NCBI RefSeq assembly: GCF_009362785.1
Contig: NZ_WHNQ01000004.1
Coordinates: forward strand, 124,001 to 188,000
Source of the DNA: Paraburkholderia atlantica
GTDB lineage: Bacteria > Pseudomonadota > Gammaproteobacteria > Burkholderiales > Burkholderiaceae
DNA length: 64,000 bases
Direction of reading: 5' to 3'
The position numbers and the translations under genes were made by a program. A model generated the notes under the pieces. It was not told the origin of the DNA, searched no databases, and saw only the letters and a program-made list of their open reading frames with translations. Positions 44,992 through 53,345 of the stretch are shown here, piece by piece. Numbering within the stretch: position 1 is the first letter of the stretch; each line of letters starts with the position of its first letter.

Positions 44992-45623
44992 TGACGAGGT
45001 CCACGCTTCGCATCGGACGCGCCGTCGCGGCATCGCTCGCGACGAGCGTCTGGACGGCGGCGTTTGTCGTCTCGGTCGCCGCGATGACGCTTGCCGGATG
45101 CGGGCACAGCATGCCGACGCGCTACGTGACGTTGAACCCGATGCCCGCCGACGCGCCGCCAGCCACGGCGCCGATGCCACCGATTCAACTGACCGCCGTG
45201 CATATTCCCGCGGTGCTCGATCGGCTCGAAGTCGTCACGCTGGCTTCACAGAACCGCCTGACGATCGACGATAGCGACCGGTGGGGCGCACCGCTCGCTC
45301 AGATGATGCGCAAAACGCTTGCCCAGGACTTGCTCACGCGGCTGCCCGCCGGGTCGTTCGTCGTACCGGATGCGCCCGCGCCGCCGGGCACGCGCAGGCT
45401 GGTCGTCACCGTGTTGAACGCGACGGCCGACGCGAGCGGCACACTGAACTTGCAGGCGGAGTGGACGTTGTTGAACGGGCATTCGGATCAGGCGCCGCTG
45501 CGGCAGCAGGTGACGCTCGACTCCGCGATCGACGGACACGATGCGCCCGCGCAGGCGGCCGCGTTGAGCCGCATTCTCGCCGTCCTGGCCGACCGGATCG
45601 CAGCGTCGGTGGTCGCGCATTGA
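44988..45623 (+). CDS. pqiC: Lipoprotein PqiC (ABC-type transport auxiliary, DUF330)
   Basis: A 211-residue outer-membrane lipoprotein, the third component of PqiABC. The lipobox is LAGC with acylated C38, giving a mature protein that starts CGHSMPTRYVTLNP. The rest matches the DUF330 pattern: HIPAVLDRLEVVT, DSDRWGAPLAQMMRKTLAQDLLTRLP and the closing helix with LSRILAVLADRI. It overlaps pqiB by 4 bases. It is convergent with the MarR-GNAT gene, 30 bases away; no terminator hairpin is seen between. Confidence 0.92.
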   Translation: MMTRSTLRIGRAVAASLATSVWTAAFVVSVAAMTLAGCGHSMPTRYVTLNPMPADAPPATAPMPPIQLTAVHIPAVLDRLEVVTLASQNRLTIDDSDRWGAPLAQMMRKTLAQDLLTRLPAGSFVVPDAPAPPGTRRLVVTVLNATADASGTLNLQAEWTLLNGHSDQAPLRQQVTLDSAIDGHDAPAQAAALSRILAVLADRIAASVVAH

Positions 45624-45653
45624 CCGAAGGTATCGAGCTCGCTGCTGCGTCGA

Positions 45654-46646
45654 TCACGCGGCGCCGCTACCGCCCTTCTTTGCGGAACGCCGGTTGAAAC
45701 GCTGCTCGACGACGCGTGCTCCCCATTGCTCACCTTCCGATTCTTCGCTCAGCCGAAAACCGAACGACTCGTATAGATGGCGCGCCGCGTCGAGCCCCTG
45801 GAAGGTCCATAGATAGGTTTCGTCAAAGCGCTCGTCGACGAAACGCATCGCATGCGCCAGCAATTGCCGTCCAATCCCCAAGCCGCGCAAGGAATCGTCG
45901 ACGATGAACCAGCGCAAATGCGCGACACCCGTGTCGTTGTCCCCGTCGATCACGACAGAAGCCAGCGTGCGGCCGTTTTCGACGTAAAGCCAAAGCCCTT
46001 TGCCTTCTGCCGGCAATGCGCCCGCGAACTCCGCCAGCTCCGTCGCGACCTTCTTTTCGAAGAAGGCGCCGAAACCCCAGTGTTGCGCGTAATAGCGCGC
46101 GTGCAGACTCGCGATATCGCCGATACAGCCGGGTTGGTAGCCTGCCACGAATCCCGCGGACCCCGCTTCCGTCGCAGGCAGCTTGCTGACCTCGCCATGC
46201 GCCAGGGCGTCCGCATAAAGCGCGAGAGAACGGACCAGCGCCTGCTGGTCGGCGGGAACCATGCGACGCAGAGCGCCGGACACGCGATCGGTCGCGAACC
46301 GGTCGATCTTTTTACGCAGCTTTTGACCTTCGGCCGTCAGGTAGAGCTCGGAAGAACGGGCATCGTCGGCGCAGACCGCGCGCTCGACCAGCCCGCTCGC
46401 TTCGAGCTTTGCGATCTGCCGGCTCGTATTCGATTTGTCGAGCCGCAGGATGGTCGCCAGATCTTTCGCGCTGATGCCCGGCGACATGCCGATCTCGATC
46501 ACAGCATGCACGGCCGAGGGCGCCAGATCGCTGTCGGCGAGCGTCGTGCGCATGAAGCCGAGTTCGCGAACCAGCCGGCGGGAAAACTCGCGCAGTTCGA
46601 GAATCGTCGTGTCGCGAGGCTTGGCGGGGGCTTCGATCAGATCCAT
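45654..46646 (-). CDS. MarR-family regulator fused to a GNAT acetyltransferase domain
   Basis: A 330-residue fusion. The N-terminal MarR winged helix (about 15-150) contains SAKDLATILRLDKSNTSRQIAKLEASGLV and the DDARSSELYLTAEGQ wing. The C-terminal GNAT domain (about 175-320) shows acetyl-CoA-binding VDDSLRGLGIGRQLLAHAM and the YLWTFQGLDAARHLYESFGF end. Such fusions are common in proteobacteria; their acetylated target is mostly unknown. No strong ribosome site is seen; MDLIEAPAK at 46646 is the best start. It probably regulates itself or a nearby gene. Confidence 0.88.
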   Translation of the reverse strand: MDLIEAPAKPRDTTILELREFSRRLVRELGFMRTTLADSDLAPSAVHAVIEIGMSPGISAKDLATILRLDKSNTSRQIAKLEASGLVERAVCADDARSSELYLTAEGQKLRKKIDRFATDRVSGALRRMVPADQQALVRSLALYADALAHGEVSKLPATEAGSAGFVAGYQPGCIGDIASLHARYYAQHWGFGAFFEKKVATELAEFAGALPAEGKGLWLYVENGRTLASVVIDGDNDTGVAHLRWFIVDDSLRGLGIGRQLLAHAMRFVDERFDETYLWTFQGLDAARHLYESFGFRLSEESEGEQWGARVVEQRFNRRSAKKGGSGAA

Positions 46647-46751
46647 GATGGCGCTCACATAGCAGTTGCGTTGCGCAATCAATATAGTTGCGGCCCGCAA
46701 CTTAAGCAAACGCTAAGTTGCGGCCGACAGCGTTGCAACGCGGCATCCAGA

Positions 46752-46783
46752 TGAAAAAAGCCGGGCTCGAACGAACCCGGCTT
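46752..46783 (-). terminator. Rho-independent terminator of the ligB-ligA operon
   Basis: Arms AAGCCGGG (46758-46765) and CCCGGCTT (46776-46783). Read on the minus strand, the stem is followed by a run of T, ideal for termination downstream of the gene ending at 46818. Confidence 0.85.
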
Positions 46784-46817
46784 GCTTTTCCGTGCGCGCG
46801 CCTTCGATGCCCGGCCT

Positions 46818-47177
46818 TTAAACGGCGTCGGGAACCTGGCGGGTCTTCAGAAACTCTTCGAGCGTTTCACCACGCATGCTCGCGTACACGCCGAGATTGG
46901 TGATCTTCACGACGCGCGCGAACTTCTCGAGCACGAAGAAAGACACCCCATAACGGATCAGACCGATCCAGTCGGTGTTGTCGACCAGCGTGCGCTCTTC
47001 CGGCGTCAGGCCGGCCGCATCGTAAGCGGCGGTGCGATTTTCGAGCCACAGCGCGCGCGCCGACGCTTCGCGCATCTGCCAGAAAAAGCGGTTCAGGCGC
47101 ATCGCCTTCATGCTCTGGCGGATATCGAACGGATACGTGCCGGTCAATTCTTCGACGCCAACCAGTTGCGGATTCAT
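46818..47177 (-). CDS. ligA: Class III extradiol dioxygenase small subunit (LigA/PmdA-like)
   Basis: A 119-residue alpha subunit of a protocatechuate 4,5-dioxygenase-type enzyme. LNRFFWQMREASARALW, LTPEERTLVDNTDWIGLIRYGVSFFVLEKFARVV and YASMRGETLEEFL are typical of LigA. It packs over the LigB active site and is needed for activity. The start overlaps the ligB stop (TAATG), so the subunits are translationally coupled. The Sphingobium LigA has 139 residues, so this one is slightly shorter. The substrate (protocatechuate, gallate or a relative) is not fixed by sequence. Confidence 0.88.
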   Translation of the reverse strand: MNPQLVGVEELTGTYPFDIRQSMKAMRLNRFFWQMREASARALWLENRTAAYDAAGLTPEERTLVDNTDWIGLIRYGVSFFVLEKFARVVKITNLGVYASMRGETLEEFLKTRQVPDAV

Positions 47178-48019
47178 TACGCCACCTCTCCTTCGTAGAT
47201 CGTCACGGCCATCGCGGTGCTGGTCGCAAGGTAGTAGCTGCGATGCAGCTCCCGGACCTTCTGGCCGAGCGCGCCGCGCATCGCGAGCCACATGATCGTC
47301 TCGACGCTTTCCGCGCCGCCGAGGCGCACGTAGTCGACGTGCTTCATGCTGGCAAGACGCTCCGGATCGTTGACGATCAGGTCGAGGAACTCCATGTCCC
47401 ATTCGGTGTTGTTGAAGCCGCTGCGCTCGCCATGCACCTGGTGCGACAGCCCGCCCGTGCCAACCACCACGACCTTCAGATCCTGCTCGAACGATTCGAT
47501 CGCGCGACGCAGCGCCTGGCCGAGCCGGTAGCAGCGATTCGCGGTGGGCAGCGGATACTGCAGCACGTTGACTTCGAGCGGCACCAGCGACAACGGCCAG
47601 CCGCCCTGATGCGGCAGCATCAGCGACAGCGGCGAATTGACGCCGTGATCGAGCGGGCGATCCTGGAAGACGGTCAGATCGAATTCGTCGGCGACCAGTT
47701 GCTCGACGATATGGATTGCCAGATCCGGGTGGCCGGCGATGTCCGGCAGCGGACGCTTGCCCGCGCCTTCATCGGCGAATTCGTGGTTGGGCGATACGCC
47801 GAGCGCGAAGGTCGGATAGCAATCGAAGAAAAAGCTGTTCGCGTGGTCGTTGTAGAACATCACCATCACGTCGGGCTTCTGCTCGGCCAGCCACTGCGCC
47901 ACCGGTTCATAACCCTTGAACATCGGCGCCCATGCCGGTTCATTCTGCTTGCCCTTGTCGTACGCCAACCCGATCGTGGGTACGTGGGACGTGCCGATAC
48001 CACCAATGATCCTTGCCAT
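47177..48019 (-). CDS. ligB: Class III extradiol dioxygenase catalytic subunit (LigB/PmdB-like)
   Basis: A 280-residue Fe(II) ring-cleavage subunit. Iron ligands known from Sphingobium LigB (H12, H61, E242) correspond to H12 in GTSHVP, H59 in YNDHANSF and E240 in the SVETIMW stretch; the acid-base His is H193 in GTGGLSHQ. DHGVNSPLSLML and AMRGALGQKVRELH follow the family. It is the first gene of a two-gene operon closed by a terminator and is divergent from a GntR gene. No ligC, ligI or ligJ lies nearby, so downstream steps are encoded elsewhere. Confidence 0.9.
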   Translation of the reverse strand: MARIIGGIGTSHVPTIGLAYDKGKQNEPAWAPMFKGYEPVAQWLAEQKPDVMVMFYNDHANSFFFDCYPTFALGVSPNHEFADEGAGKRPLPDIAGHPDLAIHIVEQLVADEFDLTVFQDRPLDHGVNSPLSLMLPHQGGWPLSLVPLEVNVLQYPLPTANRCYRLGQALRRAIESFEQDLKVVVVGTGGLSHQVHGERSGFNNTEWDMEFLDLIVNDPERLASMKHVDYVRLGGAESVETIMWLAMRGALGQKVRELHRSYYLATSTAMAVTIYEGEVA

Positions 48020-48409
48020 ATTCGTTCTCTTCCGTCACTTCGTGCTGCTGCCAATCGGATAGGTCGCCTGGCTTACCGCGCTAGTCGCGGCGACCGTCTT
48101 GGGATACAAAGATAGAAATTGTGCCTCGATACGGGAAGCACGGGTATACCTCAGGTTGAGCCGGGATGATGGATGAAAACCCGGTATTCGCGGGCCAGGC
48201 GAGCCGATAACCCAGCCGCAGCCCAAGCTGCGTAGGGCTCTCTCGGTATCCCAAGCCCGTGCGGCGAGCCTTCCGCGGACTCCTCGCGCCCCGGCACACG
48301 ATAAATAAAACAGATGGCCCTGAAAACAACTCGCAACGCACTTTTTCAACGCTTGGAGCGGTGCTGCACGGGTGGCTATACTGCGGTGCTTCCGACGAGC
48401 GACGAAACG
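48020..48409. promoter_or_regulatory. Divergent control region between ligB and the GntR-LysR pair
   Basis: About 390 bases with no convincing gene; the overlapping frames on both strands have no features. It must carry promoters for both directions and presumably operators for the GntR and/or double-HTH LysR proteins. Small dyads such as GGTATACC occur near 48142, but I cannot assign a site. Confidence 0.45.
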
Positions 48410-49111
48410 ATGAACGAGACGACCCAGCAAGCGATTGTGCAGACCTTACGCGAGAAGATCCTGTCGGGCGAATTGTCGCCCGGGCAGCGGCTCGTCGAAG
48501 CGCAGCTTGCACAATGGCTTGGCGTGTCGCGCACGCCGCTGCGTTATGCGTTGAGCGTGCTGTCGTCGGAAGGGCTGCTCGATCGTTCGGGCTCGCGCGG
48601 CTATGTGGTGCGCCGCTTCAGCGTGCGTGACGTCCTCGATGCGATCGACGTGCGCGGCGTGCTCGAAGGACTCGCCGCGCGCTCGGTCGCCGAGAACGGC
48701 GTGAGCCCGGCGCTTGCCGCAGCGCTCGACGAATGTTTGCGCGAAGGCGACGAAATCTTCGAGCAAAAGCATCTGCAGCCGGGAGACGACGTTCGCTACG
48801 CGCAGATGAACGGCCGCTTTCATGCGCTGATCGTCGAAGCGGCGCAGAACCAGGCGATCTCGGCCGCGCTCAGTCTGAACGACAAGGTGCCGTTCGTGTC
48901 GCCGTTCGCGATCGCGTTCGACGAATCGGCGCGCGAGCGTCAGTTCATGATGCTGATGTACGCGCATCGCCAGCATCACGCGATCGTCGACGCGCTGAAA
49001 CAAGGCGAAGGCGCGCGCGTCGATGCGTTGATGAAGGAACACACGCACATCTCGAAGGAAAGCCTGAATCTGTCGCTGCCATCGTTGCATCTGATCGCGG
49101 GCGCGGCATGA
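48410..49111 (+). CDS. GntR-family regulator (FadR/FCD type)
   Basis: A 233-residue regulator. The winged helix-turn-helix (about 8-72) reads LREKILSGELSPGQRLVEAQLAQWLGVSRTPLRYAL and GSRGYVVRRF; the all-helical FCD effector domain follows with the metal-type residues in RYAQMNGRFHALI and YAHRQHHAIVDAL and a final HTHIS. The ATG at 48410 gives the family N-terminus; earlier frame is open but unlikely. It overlaps the following LysR gene by 4 bases (ATGA), and is divergent from ligB-ligA, which it probably controls. Confidence 0.9.
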   Translation: MNETTQQAIVQTLREKILSGELSPGQRLVEAQLAQWLGVSRTPLRYALSVLSSEGLLDRSGSRGYVVRRFSVRDVLDAIDVRGVLEGLAARSVAENGVSPALAAALDECLREGDEIFEQKHLQPGDDVRYAQMNGRFHALIVEAAQNQAISAALSLNDKVPFVSPFAIAFDESARERQFMMLMYAHRQHHAIVDALKQGEGARVDALMKEHTHISKESLNLSLPSLHLIAGAA

Positions 49112-50415
49112 GCAACGACACGCGTTCCGCCGACACCAGCCAGGCAGCCGCGAAAGCGCCGCTGTCGGTCAGCAGCAAGGACCTGCTCAATCTCGCGCAA
49201 CTGCGCGCCTTCCGGCTCGTCGCCGATATGGGCAGCGCGACCCGCGCGGCGGCCGCGCTATTTCGCGCGCAGTCGGCGGTCACGCGCTCCGTGCAGGAGC
49301 TCGAGTCGGCGCTCGGCGTGCCGCTGTTCGATCGCGGTCCTTCCGGGATGCTGCCCACCGCGGTTGGCCGCGCGGTGCTGCATCGCTGCGAGCGGATCTT
49401 TGCCGAACTCGAAGAACTCGCGCAATGGTGCGCCGCGCGACAGACGCGCCGCCGTCCCGCCGCGGAAGCCGCATTGCCCGCGTATCTGCTCAACACGCGG
49501 CGGCTGCAACTGTTCGCCGCGCTCGCGCGGCATCGGCATATGCCGAGCGCGGCAAAAGCCTTCGGCATCAGTCAACCCGCGGTCAGCACCGCGATCCGGG
49601 TCCTGGAAAGCGGCTCGGGACTGAGTCTGTTCCATCGCAGCCCGCGCGGCATCCTGCTGACGCCCGAGGGCGAAACGTTCCTGCTGCACGTACGCCGCGC
49701 GCTGAACGAACTGCGCCACATCCCCGACGATATCGCCGCATTGCACGGCAAGATTCAGGGCTCGGTGACGGTCGGCGCGTTGCCGCTCGGACGCACGCTG
49801 ATCCTGCCGAAGGCGATCGCGCGAATGACCACGGAGAATCCGGGCGTGCGCGTGGTCACCGACGAAAGCGCATACGAGACGCTGGTGGCCGGTCTGCGTG
49901 CCGGCGACATCGACTTCATTCTCGGCGCGCTGCGCGACAACGACGCAACGAGCGGCCTGAAGAACGAGCGGCTGATGTCGGAAGACATGGTGGTGCTGGT
50001 GCGCCGCGGTCATCCGCTGACTCGAGCGCACGATCTGACCATCATGGATCTGCGCGACGCGCAATGGATTCTGCCGCGCAGCAACGCGCCGGCGCGTGCG
50101 TTGTTCGAAACGCAGTTCAAGCGGATGAAGGTGAAGCCGCCGCTACCGACCGTCGAGACCGCCGACCTCGCGGTGATTCGCGGTCTGCTGCTCGGCACCG
50201 ACATGGCGGCGGCGTTGTCGGCGCAGCAGCTGCATCACGAGGTCCAGTCCGGGCAACTGGTGGTGCTCGACGTACCGCTGCACAACACGCGGCGCGAGAT
50301 CGGCCTGACGATGCGCGCGGCCGGTACGCCGTCGCCAGCCGCGCGCGCGTTGATCGACGCGATCCGGCTGTCGGTCGTCGATGTGACGCGCACGGTCAGT
50401 ATCGGCGCGACCTGA
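49108..50415 (+). CDS. LysR-type regulator with two tandem N-terminal helix-turn-helix domains
   Basis: A 435-residue protein; ordinary LysR proteins have about 300. The first winged helix (about 28-90) reads LAQLRAFRLVADMGSATRAA and SAVTRSVQELESALGVPLFD. A second complete one (about 128-190) reads RRLQLFAALARHRHMPSAA and SQPAVSTAIRVLESGSGLSLF, both with the L-F/RSPRG wing. One effector domain follows (VGALPLGRTLILPKAI, LVRRGHPLTR, GTDMAAALSAQQ). The start is set by the ATGA overlap with the GntR gene. It likely acts with GntR on the divergent ligB-ligA operon. Confidence 0.88.
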   Translation: MSNDTRSADTSQAAAKAPLSVSSKDLLNLAQLRAFRLVADMGSATRAAAALFRAQSAVTRSVQELESALGVPLFDRGPSGMLPTAVGRAVLHRCERIFAELEELAQWCAARQTRRRPAAEAALPAYLLNTRRLQLFAALARHRHMPSAAKAFGISQPAVSTAIRVLESGSGLSLFHRSPRGILLTPEGETFLLHVRRALNELRHIPDDIAALHGKIQGSVTVGALPLGRTLILPKAIARMTTENPGVRVVTDESAYETLVAGLRAGDIDFILGALRDNDATSGLKNERLMSEDMVVLVRRGHPLTRAHDLTIMDLRDAQWILPRSNAPARALFETQFKRMKVKPPLPTVETADLAVIRGLLLGTDMAAALSAQQLHHEVQSGQLVVLDVPLHNTRREIGLTMRAAGTPSPAARALIDAIRLSVVDVTRTVSIGAT

Positions 50416-50487
50416 GCGTTCCCATCGCTGAAGGACCGCTTCGAACTATCGCCGTAGGGCCGGTATCACATGCAGCTCAACGAGGCG

Positions 50488-52623
50488 TCATAGCGCGCCG
50501 CCGAATCGCTCGACGCACGCCTGCCGCACGCGCTCGACCGAGCTCGCCCAGTCCTCGCCCGGCGCGCGCCGGAACAGACGCAGCGTGTGCGGATACCACG
50601 GCGAATCGTCGCGCTCGTGCATCCACCGCCAATCCGCATCTCTTTCGGGCAGCAGCACCCAGCACGGCTTGCCGAGCGATGCGGCCAGATGCGCGATCGA
50701 CGTATCGACGCAGATCACCAGATCGAGTTGCGCGACGATCGCCGCACTGTCCGCGAAGTCCGTCACGCGCGCACCGAGATCGAGCAGCGGCTGCGCGAGC
50801 GGCGGATTGCGCGCTTCGTCCTCGTCCTGCCCCTTCTGCAAGCTCACGAAATTCAGTCCAGGCACGGTCCACAGTGGCGCGAGCGTGGCGAGCGACGGCA
50901 TCGAGCGATTCGCATCGTTGTGATGCTTCGCGTTGCCCTTCCAGACCAGACCGACTCGATGGCCGGGCGGTAGCGCGTCCAGCGTGGGGCGCCAGTGTTC
51001 GATGAGCGCGGGTTCCGCGCTCATCCGAGCGGGGCGCGGAATCGTATCCAGCGTCGTGCGCAGATACAGCGGCACGCTCAGCGGACTGGTCCAGCAATCG
51101 TAGGTCGCGGCGCGTGTGAGCGCTCCATGATGGTCGAGCACCGCATCGACGCCCTCCACCTTCGCGATCAGCCGATGCAACGCCGGTGCACACGCAAACG
51201 CAATATGCGCGGCCCCCAGCGCCTTCAGCAGCGGAACATAGCGGCTGAATTGCAGGATGTCGCCGAGACCGTCTTCCTGCCACAACAGCACGGACTTGCC
51301 CGCGAGCGGCTCGCCTTGCCATTGCGCACAACTGAGCATCGTCTGCGACTGTCGATGAACGAAATGCGGCTGCTGATAGCGGCATTCGTAGAGAGGCCAG
51401 CCCTCGTCGAAGCGGCCGAAGCCGAGCAGCAACACGCCGAGGCCGAAACGCGCCTCGGTATAGTCGGGTTTGAATGCAATCGCCTGCCGATACGCGCTTT
51501 CTGCCTCGGCAAAGCGCCCGATCTGGGTCAGCGCATTGGCGATGTTCGAATGCGCCTCGGCGAGTTGTGGCGACACCGCGAGCGCTTGCTGGAACGCGTC
51601 GAGCGCTTCCGGGAAACGCTCGAGCACGCGCAGCACACAACCGAGATTGTTGTGCGCATGGGCGAGCAGAGGTTGGCAGCGAATCGCGTCGCGATAAGCC
51701 TGCTCGGCTTCCTCGTAACGCTCCTGCCTGAACAGCGCCACGCCGAGGTTGTAATGCGCCTCCGCATAATCCGCCCGATGCGCCAGCGCTTCGCGATATG
51801 CCGCCTCGGCCTCGCTGACGCGATCGAGATCGACGAGCACCGCGCCAAGATTGAGATGCGCTTCCGCATAGTCGGGCCGGATAGCGATCGCGAGTCGGCA
51901 AGCCTGTTCTGCGTCCGCGAGATGCCGCATCGCCTTCAGCACGCCGGCGAAGTTATTGAGTGCCTCCGGATATTGCGGTTTCAGCGTCAGCGCTTCGCGA
52001 CACGCGGCGTCCGCTTCCGCGAGACGCCCCAGTTCCATCAGCACGATGCCGAGGTTGTTGTGCAATTCGGCATGGCCACGCAAGCCGCGCAACGCATGAC
52101 GATAAGCCGCTTCTGCTTCCTGCGGGCGTCGCAGGTCGCGCAGCACGATGCCGTGGTTGTAGTGCGCTTCGGCGTGGTCGGGGTGAATCGTCACCGCCTG
52201 CCGAAACGCCGCCTCCGCTTCGGCGCGATAGCCGAGCCCGTAAAGCACGTTGCCGAGTTGATAATGCGCGTTCGCGTCGAGCGGGCGCAGAGAAACCCAT
52301 CGCTGATACGTCGATTTCGCGGCCGACAGGCGGCCGAGCGAACTGAACAGCGAGCCGAGACTCGCATAGACGTCCACGTAATCAGGCTTCAGATACAGGC
52401 ACTGGCGCCAATAGTTCTCCGCGTCCGCCCACTGACGCAGCGCGAACGAACACGCACCGGCGATATTGAACGCATCGGCCCGCTGATCGTTCGGCAAACT
52501 GGTGTTTTCGAGCAGCGGCGCGACGAGCGGCAACGCGTCGGCGAACTGTCCGGCCGAACATAGCGCCACCGCCCGCTGGTTGATGTCTGCGATCGATGAA
52601 GCGGGCGTCTGCGTGAGTGTCAT
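50488..52623 (-). CDS. Large TPR protein with C-terminal glycosyltransferase-9-like domain
   Basis: A 711-residue protein. From about residue 15 to 420 it is built of roughly eleven tetratricopeptide repeats with the W/L-G-Y-A-F-A-P pattern (for example AEAHYNLGVALFRQERYEEAEQAYRDAI). From about 450 it continues as a heptosyltransferase/GT9-like domain: LLWQEDGLGDILQFSRYVPLLKALGA, VGLVWKGN, a catalytic-site region with DLVICVDTSIAHLAASLGKPCWVLLP, and DWRWM. Such proteins are proposed glycosyltransferases of proteins or surface polymers. No strong ribosome site; an in-frame start at 52719 is possible. It is not next to LPS or flagellar genes. Confidence 0.87.
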   Translation of the reverse strand: MTLTQTPASSIADINQRAVALCSAGQFADALPLVAPLLENTSLPNDQRADAFNIAGACSFALRQWADAENYWRQCLYLKPDYVDVYASLGSLFSSLGRLSAAKSTYQRWVSLRPLDANAHYQLGNVLYGLGYRAEAEAAFRQAVTIHPDHAEAHYNHGIVLRDLRRPQEAEAAYRHALRGLRGHAELHNNLGIVLMELGRLAEADAACREALTLKPQYPEALNNFAGVLKAMRHLADAEQACRLAIAIRPDYAEAHLNLGAVLVDLDRVSEAEAAYREALAHRADYAEAHYNLGVALFRQERYEEAEQAYRDAIRCQPLLAHAHNNLGCVLRVLERFPEALDAFQQALAVSPQLAEAHSNIANALTQIGRFAEAESAYRQAIAFKPDYTEARFGLGVLLLGFGRFDEGWPLYECRYQQPHFVHRQSQTMLSCAQWQGEPLAGKSVLLWQEDGLGDILQFSRYVPLLKALGAAHIAFACAPALHRLIAKVEGVDAVLDHHGALTRAATYDCWTSPLSVPLYLRTTLDTIPRPARMSAEPALIEHWRPTLDALPPGHRVGLVWKGNAKHHNDANRSMPSLATLAPLWTVPGLNFVSLQKGQDEDEARNPPLAQPLLDLGARVTDFADSAAIVAQLDLVICVDTSIAHLAASLGKPCWVLLPERDADWRWMHERDDSPWYPHTLRLFRRAPGEDWASSVERVRQACVERFGGAL

Positions 52624-52852
52624 GTGTCGTGGCGATGTTTCAGCGGCGTGGCCGTGCGGCGGGTGCGCCGCTGTTGCGCTGTTGATTCGGTACGCGCACC
52701 TCGCGCGATTGCACAGCATAAGTGATTCGCCTCGGCCTCAGCGCCCCGAAATAGGCGCGTTTTCACCGTTAAATCCGCCGCTATACCCGTCATTACGAAT
52801 GAAAGGATCGTGCGGTGATGCTAGAATCGGCCCCGTCTTTTCTTCGACGCTC

Positions 52853-53263
52853 ATGACTCGACGCTCCCGCAACCAACTGACCGCATGGCTTGGCCTCGTC
52901 GCCATGTGGCTCGTCGTGTTCGCGCCGCTCGTCAGTCAGTTGCTCGAATCGGGCCGCGCCCACGAGCCGATTGCCGCGCTGTGTTCGGCGCTTCACCCGG
53001 CCGGCGCAAGCGATATCAGCGATGCGAGCGTCGTCGCTCAAACGAGCCCCGCCCCCGTGCATCTGAGCCACGACGATGCGTTCGGTGCCTGCGGCTACTG
53101 TCATCTGCTCGAACATCACGTCGCGATGCCGACGCTCGCTGCCGTCGAGCCGCCGGCCGCGCTGCCGCTGGCCGGCACCGCGCCGCCCACGCTGTCCACC
53201 CGCTTCACGCCGCTTGGCGCGTTCCCGTCGGGACGTCCGCGTGCGCCACCTGCCGTTTCCTGA
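52853..53263 (+). CDS. DUF2946 family protein
   Basis: A 136-residue protein with a signal/membrane segment (about 11-30) and an exported part containing CGYCHLLEHH (C80, C83, H84, H88, H89), the family hallmark and a plausible metal site. In other proteobacteria DUF2946 genes sit beside TonB-dependent receptors and PepSY proteins, often with copper proteins. The frame is open upstream; the ATG at 52853 gives the expected N-terminus, MTRRSRNQLTAWLGLVAMW. It is followed 82 bases later by a receptor gene. Confidence 0.8.
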   Translation: MTRRSRNQLTAWLGLVAMWLVVFAPLVSQLLESGRAHEPIAALCSALHPAGASDISDASVVAQTSPAPVHLSHDDAFGACGYCHLLEHHVAMPTLAAVEPPAALPLAGTAPPTLSTRFTPLGAFPSGRPRAPPAVS

Positions 53264-53345
53264 TCGCTGCCGGTTCTGATCGCGCCTTCGTCGCTGATAT
53301 CGACGAAACCCGCGATCGCCTGTTCAATGCATCAAGGAAACGCTC

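Noticed and set aside
52720..53345. Fur box upstream of the TonB receptor operon
   Set aside because: No GATAATGATAATCATTATC-like 19-base site could be found by eye in either gap.
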